DNA from: Chaetoderma sp. LZ-2023a
Taxonomy: Eukaryota; Mollusca; Caudofoveata; Chaetodermatida; Chaetodermatidae
Assembly (NCBI GenBank): GCA_034401795.1
Contig: CM067359.1
Coordinates: forward strand, 144,094,233-144,158,232
Direction: 5' to 3'
DNA: 64,000 nucleotides
The notes beneath the pieces were generated by a model. The model was not told the DNA's origin. It ran no database searches and saw only the letters and a program-made list of their open reading frames with translations. The position numbers and the translations under genes are program-made. Below are positions 40,186 through 52,082 of this stretch, in pieces; position 1 is the first letter of the stretch, and every line of letters starts with the position of its first letter.

Positions 40186-40840
40186 ATGCCAAAAAAAGCT
40201 TGGATATTCATGAATATCCAAGTTCTGTGGAGCTTGAATAAACCAGCTAATCCAAGCTTTTAATAACTTAAGCTTGGATTAGCTTGCTGGTATTGGCCAC
40301 ATAAAATTCAAGAAAATCCAACAAAGGCCTAGTTAAAGCAAAATCCAAGAAAATTCCAGATAGCTTGAACATTCAAGAAAATCCGAGCTAACTTGAACAT
40401 TCAAGAAAATCCAAGCTAGCATGCCGGTATTGGCCAGTTAAAATCCATGAATATTTCACCTAGCTTGAACATTCAAGAAAATCCAAGCTAGCTTGCACGT
40501 TCAAGAAAATCCAAGCCTGCTTGAACGTTCAAGAAAATCCTACCTAGCTTGGATTTTATTCCAGAAAGTCCAAGCTACATGTATCTAGAACTTCAAGAAA
40601 ATCCCAGCTAATCCTAGCTTTTGAAATAGGTTAGCCATTAACATAAAATGTATGCACGAACACATAAATACTGCCACACACAGATTATATAAAACATGTA
40701 TGCTTAAAACCCAAAATCACCTTCATGGGAGTTGAGTTATTCAATAACAAATACAATTTCAGCCAGACATTAGCAATGTATGAGTTTCTGACTGATTTGT
40801 CTGTTAGTCTTATAGCCATAGATTGTCAACGTGCCATATT
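40186..40840. repeat. AGCTTGG-rich repeat, copy 1
   Basis: Nearly collinear with 58556-59203: TTGGATATTCATGAATATCC, CAGCTAATCCAAGC, then many short ATTCAAGAAAATCCAAGC units, then ATGTATGCAC and a common tail to GTGCCAT. This copy continues beyond that point (ATTATTTAG), which marks the insertion point of family A copy 3 in the other. Confidence 0.75.
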
Positions 40841-41544
40841 ATTTAGAAAGTCATCATCACTGCATTAATTACATAGAACTGAAAAAGCTTTACCAAAACT
40901 GGTAATTCTGAATAAATCTCTGGAAATCAATAGAATACATACCTCAAAATACAGTTCTGTTTCCATTTAAGGTTACTGATGCTAAGCATTCTATCTAACA
41001 GTACTGTCAGTGTTTCCAAACTATCATATTCTACATATCCATAGCTGATAATGATCAATGCAATGAATGTACTTTTTGCTGTTTTACAAAGACTAAATTT
41101 CCCACCAATTTACCAGGTCAAGGTCACCTCTAGTCATGACTATACAGAACCCGTTCTTCCCTTAGTGCAAGCTATTTCAAGATAATCCAAGGTAGCGTAA
41201 GTGAGTCTACAAATTCAAGGATATCCAAGTAGGTTGAATTCTTTTATGTCTGACAAAACAAAGTCCTAGAAAATCCAAGCTAGCTTGAATTCTGTCAAAT
41301 CAGAAAAGTCCAAGCAAATCCAAGAAGCTTGCACTTTTTCATGATGATATTTAAAAAGTCCTAGAAAATCCCAGCTAGCTTGAATTCTGAGAGGGGGGGA
41401 TTTTCAAGAAGTTCAAGCAACTATATAAAGTCCAAGCTAATTCAAGGAAATCCAACCTGGCATGGGTTGAATAATTTTCCAATAGCTTAGATATTCAAGA
41501 AAATCCAAGCTTATCCAAGTTAACTTGAAATTTATTTCACACGG
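40841..41544. repeat. Spacer, then further AAGAAAATCCAAGC units (41180-41520)
   Basis: 40841-41170 shows nothing. 41180-41520 repeats the short AAAATCCAAGCTAG-type words of the preceding repeat in looser form. Confidence 0.5.
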
Positions 41545-41742
41545 GTAAAACTGATTGGTGTGGCAGACACGTTCTATGACAACCTTTTGCTGTCTTTCAC
41601 TGAGGAATGAAGTTATCCATCCCAGAATGTTGCCTTGTATTCCGTAATGGTGTAATTTCAGGAGTAGGCATTGGTGCGGTACCTTATCAAAAGCTTTTGC
41701 GAAGTCCAGTACTTCTATGTCTACCGGTCTGCGTTGTTCCAA
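41545..41742 (-). pseudogene. Non-LTR (LINE) reverse transcriptase fragment
   Basis: Minus strand reads VDIEVLDFAKAFDKVPHQCL, then LLKLHHYGIQG and LGWITSFLSERQQKVVIERV, the typical RT palm/fingers region of Jockey/CR1-like LINEs. Only about 65 codons remain. It abuts the family A gag relic, so it either inserted into it or was joined by deletion. Confidence 0.75.
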
Positions 41743-42582
41743 GGCATGTGTGAGACGGGGGCTGGGATTGCGTTACACAGATGCTGCTACAACCCCCTGT
41801 AACAGCTGGGAGATAAAGCCAAGATGGCTGCCCTCGATGACTCCTCTGTGTCCCGCAACGCAGTGTATAAGGGTGCTGTGTCAGCCTAGGACCCTGGCTG
41901 TGTGTTCTCACCTAAGGCTGCACAGTCATCTGTGCAGGGCTTAGGGATGATGCCATAACTCTGGAACTGGCCAGCAGGTATACGGCAGCGCCATGCCACT
42001 TCACGTGGGGCCTTCGCAAGCCGGCCATTTGGTTGAATGGATGCCTCTGGCGCAGAGAACATATCAACGATATAGGGCCCTCATCGTCCTCTAAAACATT
42101 TGCAGATCGAAAGAGGGGACGACTCCCTGAGTAATTAGCTGCTCAAGAGCAACCGATGGGCAGGAACTCGAGGCTACTACTCTTACCCCCGGGGCCACGG
42201 ACGAGGTGAACCTCAAGCCCAAACTATCGGGGGGAGGTGTTCGCCTCTGGAGTGTGAGCGAAAACTGGCAAACCCCTAAGTAAGGAGGATCCAGAGGTGG
42301 GAACATACTGCACTGGAGCAAATGAAGGAGACGACAAAGCACGTGGCCCGGGGGGAGAATGCCGTGAGGCATCTCCGGAACGAAGTCCTTTATCGTCTTC
42401 CTCATTTCTCCCATTATTTCCACACGGAACGACTCCGAGGACATGGATGTCTTCCGCTTCTTACCACACACATTACCATCTTTAGATTTCTCAACCTTGG
42501 ACTTCTCCAACCTCTTCTTCTCCTCCGTCGCATGTTCCCTCACCTGTAATTCAACAGTCGTTAAATTTAGCCTCCCCCTCAC
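41743..42582 (-). pseudogene. gag fragment of the DIRS family A relic
   Basis: Minus strand includes REHATEEKKRLEKSKVEKSK, then SSESFRVEIMGEMRKTIKDF and VPEMPHGILPPG. This parallels family A gag (EAFRSEMLGEMQRTIKDLVPEL). Nearer 41790 the DNA matches the CAGCTGTTACAGGGGGTGGT segment. Frameshifts and stops break it. Confidence 0.7.
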
Positions 42583-42794
42583 AGACTAGTTGAGTTATGC
42601 ACCTAGTGCAGTTATGGGGGAAAACTTTGGCTTTATAAATCGATGGCCCTGGGGGCAGTCAGATTTCTGTAAGACATGAGATGAAGACAATTAGTTTTTT
42701 AGTCATTAGTATACAAAAATAACTGTAGAAGGGAAGCAACCTAGACTAACATGGGAAGATGCATAAGAACAAACAGCAGGGTCATATTTAATTA

Positions 42795-43860
42795 ATAATT
42801 AAACAAGAGGCCGATGGGCCTGTGGCACTCACCTGGACCATTAGCATTTGAACCATTTGCATTTAAAGACATGATGGATAATTTTCGGATATCCAAGATG
42901 CCCACCAAAAGAATTGACCCATCAAGATTCTGTATATATGTTCTGAAGCCTACACACCTAGGGTCTTTCCAGCTGTGATTGATTGAATCTGCCAAGCGGT
43001 TAATGTGTAGGCTTTTAACTGGTTTACCAAAACTTTTGGAAAATCCAAGATGGCCACCCAAAAATTGACCAATGAAAATTGTGCATACTAGATCTGAAGC
43101 CTGCAACCATAGGGTCCTTCCATCCAAGTTTGGTTGAAATCGCCCAAGCAGTTAATGAGGAGTAGTGTTTTAAGCGATATCCGGTAAATTTTCCATAAAA
43201 TTCAAGATTTTCACACAAGCATTTACGAATCAAAATTCTGTATACAAGTTCAGAAACCTACACCCATAGGGTCCTTCCAGCCAAACTAGTTTGAAATCCG
43301 CCAAGCGGTTAATGAGGAGTAGCGTTTTGACAATTCGGGATTTTTTTTTTTAAATCTAAGATTTTCACCCAAAAAATGAATCAATCAAAATTCTGAATAG
43401 ATAAGCTAGAGCCTACACCACCATAGAATCCAACTAGTAAAAATGAGCAGTAGCATTTTGACCACTTCTGGTAGATTTTTCATAAAATCTAAGATTTTCA
43501 CCCCCAAAATTTATCAATCAAAATTCGGAATAGAAGTTCTAGAGCCTACCACCATAGAATGCATCTAGTTAAATTTAGTTGAAATATGTCAAGTAGCTAA
43601 GGAGTAGTAGTTGAAGAGTAGCATTTTAACCATTTCCAATAGACTTTTCATAAAATCTCATATTTTCACCCAAAAAATTGAACAATCAAAATTCTGAAAA
43701 AACGTCTGGAGGGTACCAGATAAGGATCATTCCAGCCAAATGAAATCGGTCAAACCATTAAGAACCGATTTGATGGACAGGCAGATGATGGACGGACGAT
43801 GGATGGCCGCCATGGCATAAGCTCACTTGGACTTTCAGGCTAGGTGAGCTAAACACCAGA
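42795..43860. repeat. Interspersed repeat with inverted ends and about six tandem units
   Basis: Left end GGCCGATGGGCCTGTGGCAC then TCACCTGG; right end AAGCTCACTTGGACTTTCAG then GCTAGGTGAGCTAA, so GCTCACCT/AGGTGAGC-like ends are inverted. Units marked by ATCAAAATTCTG-like text start near 42918, 43076, 43233, 43387, 43527 and 43688 (period about 140-160). Confidence 0.65.
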
Positions 43861-44481
43861 GCCGGATAAGACAACATATTTCATAATTCACCATTGATAA
43901 CAAGGGAGATAATCAGTATTTGTTTTTGCAGTATTTGAACTTTGACAGGTGTGAGCGAATTGTATTCAACACTCAAGTAGACAATGAATACATAGTATTT
44001 GACCCATAAACAGCCTATGTATAACCATCAGACTAAATTAATTAATTTAATTTAATTTAGCAGACAATTTTGTGCATAAGTTTCAAAAAATATTGGAGTG
44101 CCTGACTGAATAACTCTAGAATACCAGGACCTTTCGCATAAGCAAACCATCTGAGTTGAGTGTGAACCATCTCTCCCGTTCTCCCTTTCGTTCTCTCAAC
44201 CAGCAAACTCCGATGGGCAAAGACGGGAAGAGTGAGAAACACTTTATATGAGCGCTTCTTTTTTGTTTCTTCTTTTTTTTAAATTCACTCTTATTTAGAC
44301 CCTAATAAACACAAGGGGGGGGGGGAGGAAACACGATAAAAAAATTAAATATGGAATTGAAATCATCCGATGACTAGGTCCGGGAGCGACCTCAGGAGAT
44401 TTTACTACTCTCAAAAGATAAAAATTAAATGTAGCAAATGCAAAAAGCTTAGTGGAGTGAATAAGGCATGTTGCATTGGCG
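43861..44481. other. No gene seen; part of relic leader
   Basis: Short frames (44057-44242, minus) have no recognisable motif. A G-run (44316-44327) resembles homopolymers in family A. Confidence 0.35.
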
Positions 44482-44668
44482 GCCAATAATCGAGAAAGAG
44501 GAAGTGACAGTCGACACATCCGTGGGGGTGGGGCGCACATCCGCCGAACTGTCAACTATGAACCTGCCTATTAGTGCCAGTTTCTGCTAAAATCTGGGTA
44601 TTATTGTAGCCAGGTCGATATTTAAAATATCAGTGTATTAGGGAGGTAAGTATACTCATGAAGTGAAA
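44482..44668 (-). repeat. Left inverted terminal repeat of the minus-strand DIRS relic
   Basis: Shares TTAGGGAGGTAAGTATACTC at its end and CCAATAA, CATCCGCCG and AACCTGCC blocks with the repeats of copies 1-3. Confidence 0.7.
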
Positions 44669-44766
44669 ACACACACACACACCCGCACAAAGTCCTATTT
44701 AGTTTCTATTACTGATAGCATATGCAGCTTTCGGACAGGGACACTGGAGAGGGGCATTCATTGTAT

Positions 44767-44840
44767 GTGTAGTAGTAGTAGTAGTAGTAGTAGCAGTAGT
44801 GGAGGCAGTAATAGCAGCAGCAGTAGTAGTAGCAGCGGTA
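44767..44840 (+). repeat. (TAG/CAG)n trinucleotide repeat
   Basis: TAG units with interspersed CAG and GGC. Confidence 0.9.
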
Positions 44841-45486
44841 ATACGATTGTTGTTGCAGATATTAATGTAATGTTATAGTAGCAGGGTATTCATTACTGTG
44901 GTGACTGGATGCGTGACAGTTTACAACAGCCATGGTGGTGGGTGCGATCATTTTCACCCTTATCACCTTGTTCTCATCAGCTGCTTACTACATTTGGAAG
45001 GCAAGCAAGTGTTTATTCTGAGGATCAATGCTGGCTCAATTTATTGTTGTCTTCTGGCTATGCTAGGACATCAGCAACTTGCGCAGCACGATTAATAGAA
45101 CAAACACCTGTTATTGTATGTGAGGGGAAGACAATTTATTACAATACAGGGTGCTAAGGGTTGATCTAATACTTTTCTATTATCATATTTTTAATATTTC
45201 GTTTATCTGATTGTTGGGTAATGATCATTGTGCAGATGTTTGTGTCAGTGTTTTACCTGGACCTTTCTGTATGACAGCTGCCCATGTGTAATTTTCTGCT
45301 TGATCTGGTGTTGTGTGAGTGTATTCCTGTGTTATTTTTAACAAGTTTTGATAGTGGGGTAAGCAGATTTTTGTTGTGAGTCTCAAAGAATGGAGAAGAG
45401 TTGAATTTTTCCAAATATCTTCGAGCTTTAGGACAATATTTTGGCCCTCTGATGTTTGTGAAAACAGGTTAATGGCTTTCTTTTGG
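44841..45486. other. No gene seen
   Basis: T-rich spacer. A 60-80-codon frame at 44898-45157 has no family features. Confidence 0.45.
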
Positions 45487-46048
45487 GAATATTAATAATA
45501 TTAATATGCTATTAGTACAGGGGCTGGTGCGGGTCTGTCCAGCACTTCACCTCCTGCCCAGCTCAGGCACCTAGTTATGTATTCTAGACAGGAAGTCTCA
45601 ATCCGGTCTATTGTGTTTATGAAAACACTCAACCGGTATGGAATACACAACACCTGTAATTAGTGTCTCAGTGCCGCCAGCCATGTCCATGCTCATTAAT
45701 ATGTACCAAGCCCCCTTACTACCCATCTCAGCTCCTCACCGCGGACAGGCCATGCCCAAAACGCTCACATCAGGCGGTTACGTCATGCCCACGTGTGCAA
45801 GCTTGGACACAAGAGTTGGTATGGGTTAGCCAATGAGATTCAGTCATCGCTCCTTTGCTACCCATCTCGGCTCCTCGCCGCCGTCAAGCCATGTCCAAGG
45901 CGGTCACATTGTGTGCGCTTGGGTTCGGAGTTAATTTGTGTTAACCAATGAGAATCTGTCCTCACTCCATCAAAATCCTTTAGTTTTCTGTTATCTGTTA
46001 GCAGCACCATTTCCTATTTGCCTGGTGTTCGCGCTGTTTTTTCTTTCC
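45487..46048 (+). promoter_or_regulatory. A1 terminal block (presumed promoter end) of the Ngaro-like element
   Basis: Starts GAATATTAATAATATTAATA with the arm TAGTACAGGGG (45513-45523). Contains CCAAT boxes (AGCCAATGAG, AACCAATGAG) and ends in a pyrimidine tract plus TTTCCAG. The same block recurs as A2. Confidence 0.5.
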
Positions 46049-46225
46049 AGTGTTTCATATAAGAAATTTACAAAATATTCGCAGTTATAAGTTATATTAC
46101 AGTATGGAAAGTTTAACTTAGTGTAGTCATGAGGTGTAAACTATAGGTATTTCAATTATTTCCCAATTTTTGTAAAATTACGAATCTGCGGATTAGCTTC
46201 GTATTGATTTACTTCCGGAATTAGT

Positions 46226-47362
46226 ATGGCTAAGGTAAAACGCTATTTCGGGATTCCGGAACGGTTTGTGCTATCGGCAGATGAGGAACATAAACTAGAG
46301 TGTTACATGATGGAAGCTGATTCACCCGCCCTTGCTGTATTAAATGCTAGACTAGATTATTCCTGTTCCAGCTGTGTGATTTGCGAGCCCGAAATAATTT
46401 TTGACGCTATGTTGAGCGTTCACGCCATCGGAAAACTGGCACCCTGCGCTGACTAACTTTAATTTTTGGTGTTTTAGACCTAGGACATGTGCAACCTGTG
46501 AGCTATTCTCGCGTTTTCATCAAATCATGGAAAATTTATCTGAAATCGGCGATATACCTGGCGGCTCCAGATCTTTGTCAGATCAGGAGCGTATCAAGAT
46601 ATGGGGTAAGCACAAAAAAACTATCAGTTAACACAATTGACAAGATAATCGCAATAGGATTCGACTCAATGGAGGCCCTGGGGCTGATAGACAGGGAAGA
46701 CCTTAGCGACACAGATATTCCTATCGGCCAAATAAAATTGTTAATGCGGGCTATTAGCCAGACATTCCCAGAAGACATCAAATGTACCCCATGACACCAC
46801 TCTGAACTCAATGCCTGCTCTATCACTAATAAGGACACTTCCGGCGTCTAGTAATCAATGAGCAGAGCAAACATCAGCCATTCCAGGGGATGACGAGATT
46901 TCGTGGACCAGCTGCACTCCGCCCAGAGGACCATGGATGGGGAAACAATTGGACGACACCCAGAACCACCTATATGCACCGCACGTCCGAGTGAAAATGC
47001 AGGTAACCAACCTAGTGATATTCTGTCGTGGCAAGACCCACAAATATACTTTAAATCCATGCTCACACAAAGGGTCCAGGCAGTGGCACATTTAGATATC
47101 ACAGACCATGCCAACCTCTCGGGGCCAGTGTTAATGTAGAAATCATTTCGGGGTTTGTAGGAGGCCAAATTGTCTACAAATCATGGCTGGCCAAGCCTAA
47201 ACTAGAAAATGTGTCACAAAACCAATGATAATTGGCTAATCTAGCGATTTTGAATAAGCTGCTGCAGGATGGGGTTTTAGTCCAGGGTAGCATCATAGAT
47301 TACCTGTGCTACACAACCCGCATTCACCACCTTCTGTCCTCATATGACCAGTCCTCTGTGTG
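46226..47362 (+). pseudogene. gag-like N-terminal region of the Ngaro-like element
   Basis: A short frame (46226-46456) has CSSCVICEP. After an acceptor-like TGTTTTAG the next frame reads TCATCELFSRFHQIMENLSE and LSDQERIKIWGKHKKTIS, then, after a frameshift, NTIDKIIAIGFDSMEALGLI and PIGQIKLLMRAI, a pattern resembling a SAM-type helical domain. Later text (NLAILNKLLQDGVLVQGSI, DYLCYTTRIHHLLSSYD) looks like the end of a gag core and breaks off at TTTTATG (47362). Assignment rests on position and on resemblance; several stops are present. Confidence 0.4.
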
Positions 47363-50300
47363 GTTTTATGTAGCTTGCCGGGTAGTGTCGGGCCGTTCCG
47401 GTGTATCATGTCGACTCGCCGTGCCGCAGGTGCTCGACGAGTGATGACGCTGGTTAGCATCCAGTCTCGGGGTGACGGACCTTGTACGAAACTGCTCTGC
47501 GGGAAACAAAAACTGGCTCCTAAGACATGTGGAACTTAATCGTTCCGGTGGGGCCGTGCGACCATCGTCGCGAACATTAAACACAACTGTCTCATCCCAA
47601 GAATTTGTGTCACCAGTATGCCTGTCCATAGTAATTTCGTGATCTATGGACTTACAAGATTTGATTTGGTGACCTAAATGTATAAGTCTATACAATGAGT
47701 TTACCTAAACAATTATAAATCTGCTAGATAATACTCATACGAAAATACGAGACATAGAGACAGGTAGATGAACTTTTAAACATGGGGCTCCCGGAGGTAC
47801 CACACAGACTCTTAGGTCCGCAGAAGTATCCCCACAAGGGAGGTTCCCGTACACGAGACGTAGCTAATTAACTTAATATAAGTTATTATAACTCTAAGCT
47901 GAAAGGAAGAAGGTTATCTCGGATAAAAAATTATGTGCCTCACGCGGGCACTACTCCTAGTGCTAGTTTGGGTGAGGAGTATTATCCTGGAGTGGGCCGT
48001 CGTCGCTGAATCCTTGCGAGAGTCAAGTGCCTCGCATGGGCCTCCGTCTCGGGAAGGTGTCGCCACTGCTTAAAGCGGAAGAAGAATAGTAGGCAAAAAT
48101 GGGCCCACTATAATATTTCAACCAAAAATGCTTGAGAAAGAAAAGACCATACCTAGTGAGATTATGACTATAGGGGTGCGTAGTGTTTTACATGAAGACG
48201 GGACGGGCGATTCCCGATGGATTCCCTCGTCACCGTCTTATGTGATTCTTAATATGCTGAATTAGTAGTTGCCGCTTTATTTGCGGGCCTTCTGCTTTGC
48301 TTAATTAGCTTTTAGTTGTTTTGAAAACAAGAATTATTTATGGCCGCAACTGGCTGTTATCTACCTAGCTGTTAGACACGGCTGTCACTGAGAACAGATG
48401 CCCTAAGACATCAACACTGAAGACAGCGCTCATACATGTTACGTAGCAAGATCTCCGAACTGGATAAGAATCCGGACATCCCGCCCCGTAACCACATAAA
48501 AACGTTACAAGACATTTTCACAAATGCATTATTAGACCATTGTTCTATCATTATGGCAGGGGTAAGAGAGACGAATACCCACTGAGAATGTTCTTCCTGC
48601 AAGGGCGTGGCAGATCTAAATATCATGCCCAGACATTGTAACGGAATTCGGCGGGGGTACGTATCTCGCCCGTCACCGGGTCCTATGGAACTAACCGTTC
48701 AACCTGTCGTTAGGTTTATATACAAGTTGCCAGTTTTGCACTGCGGTGCGGGAGGTTAGTTTAGTAAATAAATTAATAATTAATACATGTGTTCGCAGTG
48801 CTTTCCTACATTGGCTAAAGTGCTAACTACTAAGTATCCAAAGATACATGGGAATGTGTGTAATACCGCACCATGGCCATCACCGCTCGGAAACCCCAAC
48901 AGTTTCCCAGTCGGATCAGTCCATGGTGTGGATGGGGACATCCAAACAATTAAGAAGCCACAATGCTGAGTGGAACATGGAGACAAAATCTTGGAGTTAT
49001 GAGTCTTACCGGAGTGCGGGGCTAGATTATCACACTACCAGAAGAGAAGAGTATATTACAGAGTACGTAATGAAGAAAGTGTCTCTAATCATTTTGAACC
49101 TATCCAATTGAGCTGAATAGAAAAAGGTTTAGTCGGTAGCATGCCGGGATAAACAGCGTTATAGCACGGACAGCGACCTCAGTGAAAAATTGTTGGTGGC
49201 GGGAGAAAGTGCTGCATATATAAGTGTTGCTGTATAGTGTTTCCTACGTGCACTGCAGTCCTATATTTTCTATGAATAAGCAAAACATATGAACGGATGG
49301 CGACTGGCCATATAGATACATAATCTAACCAGATCAATCAATACGGTATCAAATGATCAAGGTGTATATATATCAGTACAGGTTAACTAACCTACTATAA
49401 TGCGGTTAGCAACACATGGACGAAATTGAGAATAACTATAAACAGATACAGAAATTATAACTAGCGGTCCTAAGACCGTTACGGTTCCTTTTAGTCATTG
49501 GGCCCGTTATTGCGGATACAATATAATTAACAAAACCTATATAGAGAAATAATTAAACTGTGAAGTATAGTTACTTGAATACTTGGTAGACATTCTTAAG
49601 TTAGGCTACCGTGCTACTGAAGTTGATACGTCAATCCGAAGTCGATGTGAAATGATTCGTTCTCCGGAAGCTGGAAAGTTCCCTCAAGCTTTTTTCCGCA
49701 AACAAGATTCCCGCAAGAACACTCATGGCGGGAGTATATCACTCAGTGCTGTAAGCCTAATAGAATGTCTAATGAGCAGTCAGTAAAAGATACAATTTAT
49801 AGTACTACTGTGGTGAAGAAAGTTCCCGTACACCGAGGTAGATATTGATATTCGTGAACAATAATCAGAAGTTCCAAATTACTCCCGTAGGTAGGGAGTT
49901 ACAAAATTGTTTTAGTGTGGTGGGTTGGACAACTGCCAGCTACGAGATAAAAACCTGACACATAGCGAAGTAAAACGTGTATTGTCCGTCGCGCTGATAG
50001 TAGCTGGTACAGATCCAACCTGTTCGGCCCCTGGCCGAGGATGCTCTCGATCACTGGATCGCGTCTCCTTTTATACTCCCCGTGACGTCACAGGCACAGG
50101 CTCCAACCAATCATCGTTCGAGCAACAGCCAATCAGCGCGTAGCTAATAATAGTGCAGCCGAATGTTCTAGAACATTCTACAAGTTTCGCGTCCACGTGG
50201 TTATGACGTCACGCCAATATTTTGAAGATAATCAAGAAGGGTTTTCCGTGGATAACTCAGCCATTTCTCAACCGTTTTGAAATGGTTTACAGATTTAAAA

Positions 50301-50617
50301 AGCAATGATCAATGCCAGATTTAATGGGAACAGGCAATCAATAAGGATTATAGGGTACCATCTCGGTACAATAAAAGCGCCATCCTATCTTGGTCATAAC
50401 TACGCGCTCCATCAAAAACAGTGTCCTAACGCGCATGCGCATCATGCGTTTTAACGAACTTAGTCGTTTTCGCAACGCCATCTCTCCCATAGGCCTATAT
50501 ACGCTTATGGCTCTACCCAGAGGGGGAGGCATGTTCAGGAAACGAATCCAGGACAGGCGGCATGTACCCAGCTTAGCTGGTATGGTTGGTATCCGACCGG
50601 TCGATCCGAACTACATT
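47363..50617 (-). mobile_element. Unidentified 3.2-kb insertion within the gag-like region
   Basis: The gag text breaks at TTTATG (47363-47368) and seems to resume after another TTTATG (about 50614-50619), which may be a 6-bp target duplication. No terminal repeats or recognised proteins were found. Short coding-like patches occur (48436 onward MLRSKISELDKNPDIPPRNH; 48981 onward METKSWSYESYRSAGLDYHT). The minus-strand promoter at 50060-50220 gives a tentative orientation. Boundaries are uncertain. Confidence 0.25.
50060..50220 (-). promoter_or_regulatory. Compact minus-strand promoter with TATA box and heat-shock element
   Basis: Read on the minus strand: CCAAT (as ATTGG on that strand, from 50217), CRE TGACGTCA (50204-50211), E-box CACGTG (50194-50199), a heat-shock element (50161-50188), two further CCAAT sites (50129-50133, 50107-50111), a second CRE (50083-50090) and TATAAAAG (50068-50075). 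The heat-shock element has GAA/TTC units at exact 5-nt spacing: GAATGTTCTAGAACATTC is perfect for four units, followed by one imperfect (CAA) and one perfect (TTC) unit. The order and spacing resemble animal Hsp70 promoters. No Hsp coding region is seen downstream (leftward), so what it drives is unknown. Confidence 0.55.
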
Positions 50618-50935
50618 TATGGCAGGGAATATAGACGTCTGCAAAATCTGCACAGGTTCAGATGGGGCACGGATGTACCGCACATTCAGATGGTTTATCT
50701 TAAGCCTAAGGTCCCCTGTGCTCGCCAATATCAGCCACTGCCCTCGCAAAACCCTCGACAGGATAGCTATCATCCACAGAATAACCAGGCTAGAATGAAT
50801 TTTACTTCCCACGCTTCTCAGGGGACTGAAATTTGTAGAATGTACAACAGCCAAAAAGCTTGTAAATTGGCTGCATGCAGGTTCACTCATGTCTGTGCGG
50901 TGCCAGGATGTTCACAGAAGCATTCTGCCTTTTGA
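50503..50935 (+). pseudogene. gag C-terminal part with CCCH-type finger (Ngaro-like element)
   Basis: The frame open from 50390 to 50935 includes YGREYRRLQNLHRFRWGTDV and ends with CRMYNSQKACKLAACRFTHV followed by CAVPGCSQKH. This spacing of Cys and His is typical of fingers that precede RT in many YR elements. Upstream codons may belong to the insertion. Confidence 0.55.
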
Positions 50936-51289
50936 GCACATCGCATAAAAAAACTAAGGGTGCCAGGCGGGGGGAAAACCAGGGACTCGCATCCCAGCAT
51001 TCAGACATGCGTACTAGTACAAAGCAGCAACAGTGCCCATGTGTGAATGGTGGGGGTGGTGGTAGTGGTAGGTCCCATGGTTTGCACTTATCAGCTTGGG
51101 TGGTTTAATAAGAAGACGATCCAAACAAGGAATTCATCATTTCTGGTATTGAAAACGGGTTTCACATTATTGATCCAGATGCATCTCCGCGACCCTGGTA
51201 GAAATGTGAGCATCAGTTAATAGCTCTTACTTCCATGAAGCCTCCAAGCAAATTATGGAGGTGCAAAATGGGAATTATATCCCAGTAGA

Positions 51290-52018
51290 CACGCCTCCCC
51301 CCTATTGTGAGCCCACTCAGCGTTATTCCCAAACCTGACGGGGGTGTCCGCATAATTCATGATTGTAGTCGGGCGGGCAGTTAAAGATTATGTATCAGAT
51401 TTAGACAAGCACCGGTTTCAAACTATTGATGATGCGGCAAAGCTCATCACCAAAAACTGCTATATGGCTAAAGTAGATCTAAAAGCCACCTATCGATCTG
51501 TTCCCATCTCTCACCAAAGCCAGAGGGTAATGGGTTTGAAATGGCCCATGGCTCATGGATGGCAATATGTCAGAGACTCCAAACTCCCATCTGGTTCAAG
51601 AACAGCCCCAGGTATTTTTCATCGCTTGTCCCAGGCTGTCCGTCGCATGATGGCTAAGAAAGGTTTCAACATTGTAGCCTATATTGATGACTTCTTTGTC
51701 TGCAAATCATCCTTCAAAAGGTGTCTGTTGGCTATGAACACCTTAATTAAACTGCTAAGACATTTGGGCTTCATGATAAATTGGTCCAAAGTCATTGATC
51801 CCACACAAAAACCTGTATTCTTAGGCATAGAATTTGACTCTGTGAATATGGCATTGCAGCTCTCATCTGACAAGCTAGCTACACTGCGGGAAGAATTGGC
51901 TGTCTTCTCCAAAAAGCAGCACGTATCTAAGAAGCAAATCCAATCTATGGCTGGCAAGCTAAACTGGGAAGCACAAAGTTTTCCTCAGATGTTTGTTAAA
52001 CAGCCTCTCCTTTCTTAA
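51290..52018 (+). pseudogene. Reverse transcriptase of the Ngaro-like element
   Basis: Starts with VSPLSVIPKPDGGVRIIHDC; a one-base shift near 51378 leads into the frame from 51359. That frame has AKVDLKATYRSVPI, SGSRTAPGIF, the catalytic YIDDFF, LGFMINWSKV and FLGIEFDS in RT order. DLKATY has Thr where Ser/Asp-Ala-Tyr is usual. The domain ends with a stop at 52018. Confidence 0.78.
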
Positions 52019-52082
52019 ATGTGGTCACCACAAAACATGCTTGTTAGATGAGACTAAAAGGGACATAGACAGGTGGCTCTAG

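Larger units (their letters stand above)
41743..44668 (-). mobile_element. DIRS family A relic, 5' half, minus strand
   Basis: The left terminus at 44668 (minus strand TTTCACTTCATGAGTATACT), its inverted repeat to about 44482, and a gag fragment at 42582-41743 are in the expected order. It is diverged from copies 1-3. The region between holds an inserted tandem-structured repeat (42795-43860) and unassigned text. RT and YR are missing. Confidence 0.65.

Noticed and set aside
48720..48970. A gene exon after GTTCGCAG at about 48798
   Set aside because: The acceptor looks good, but the following frame has no recognisable features and no matching donor; left inside the unidentified insertion.
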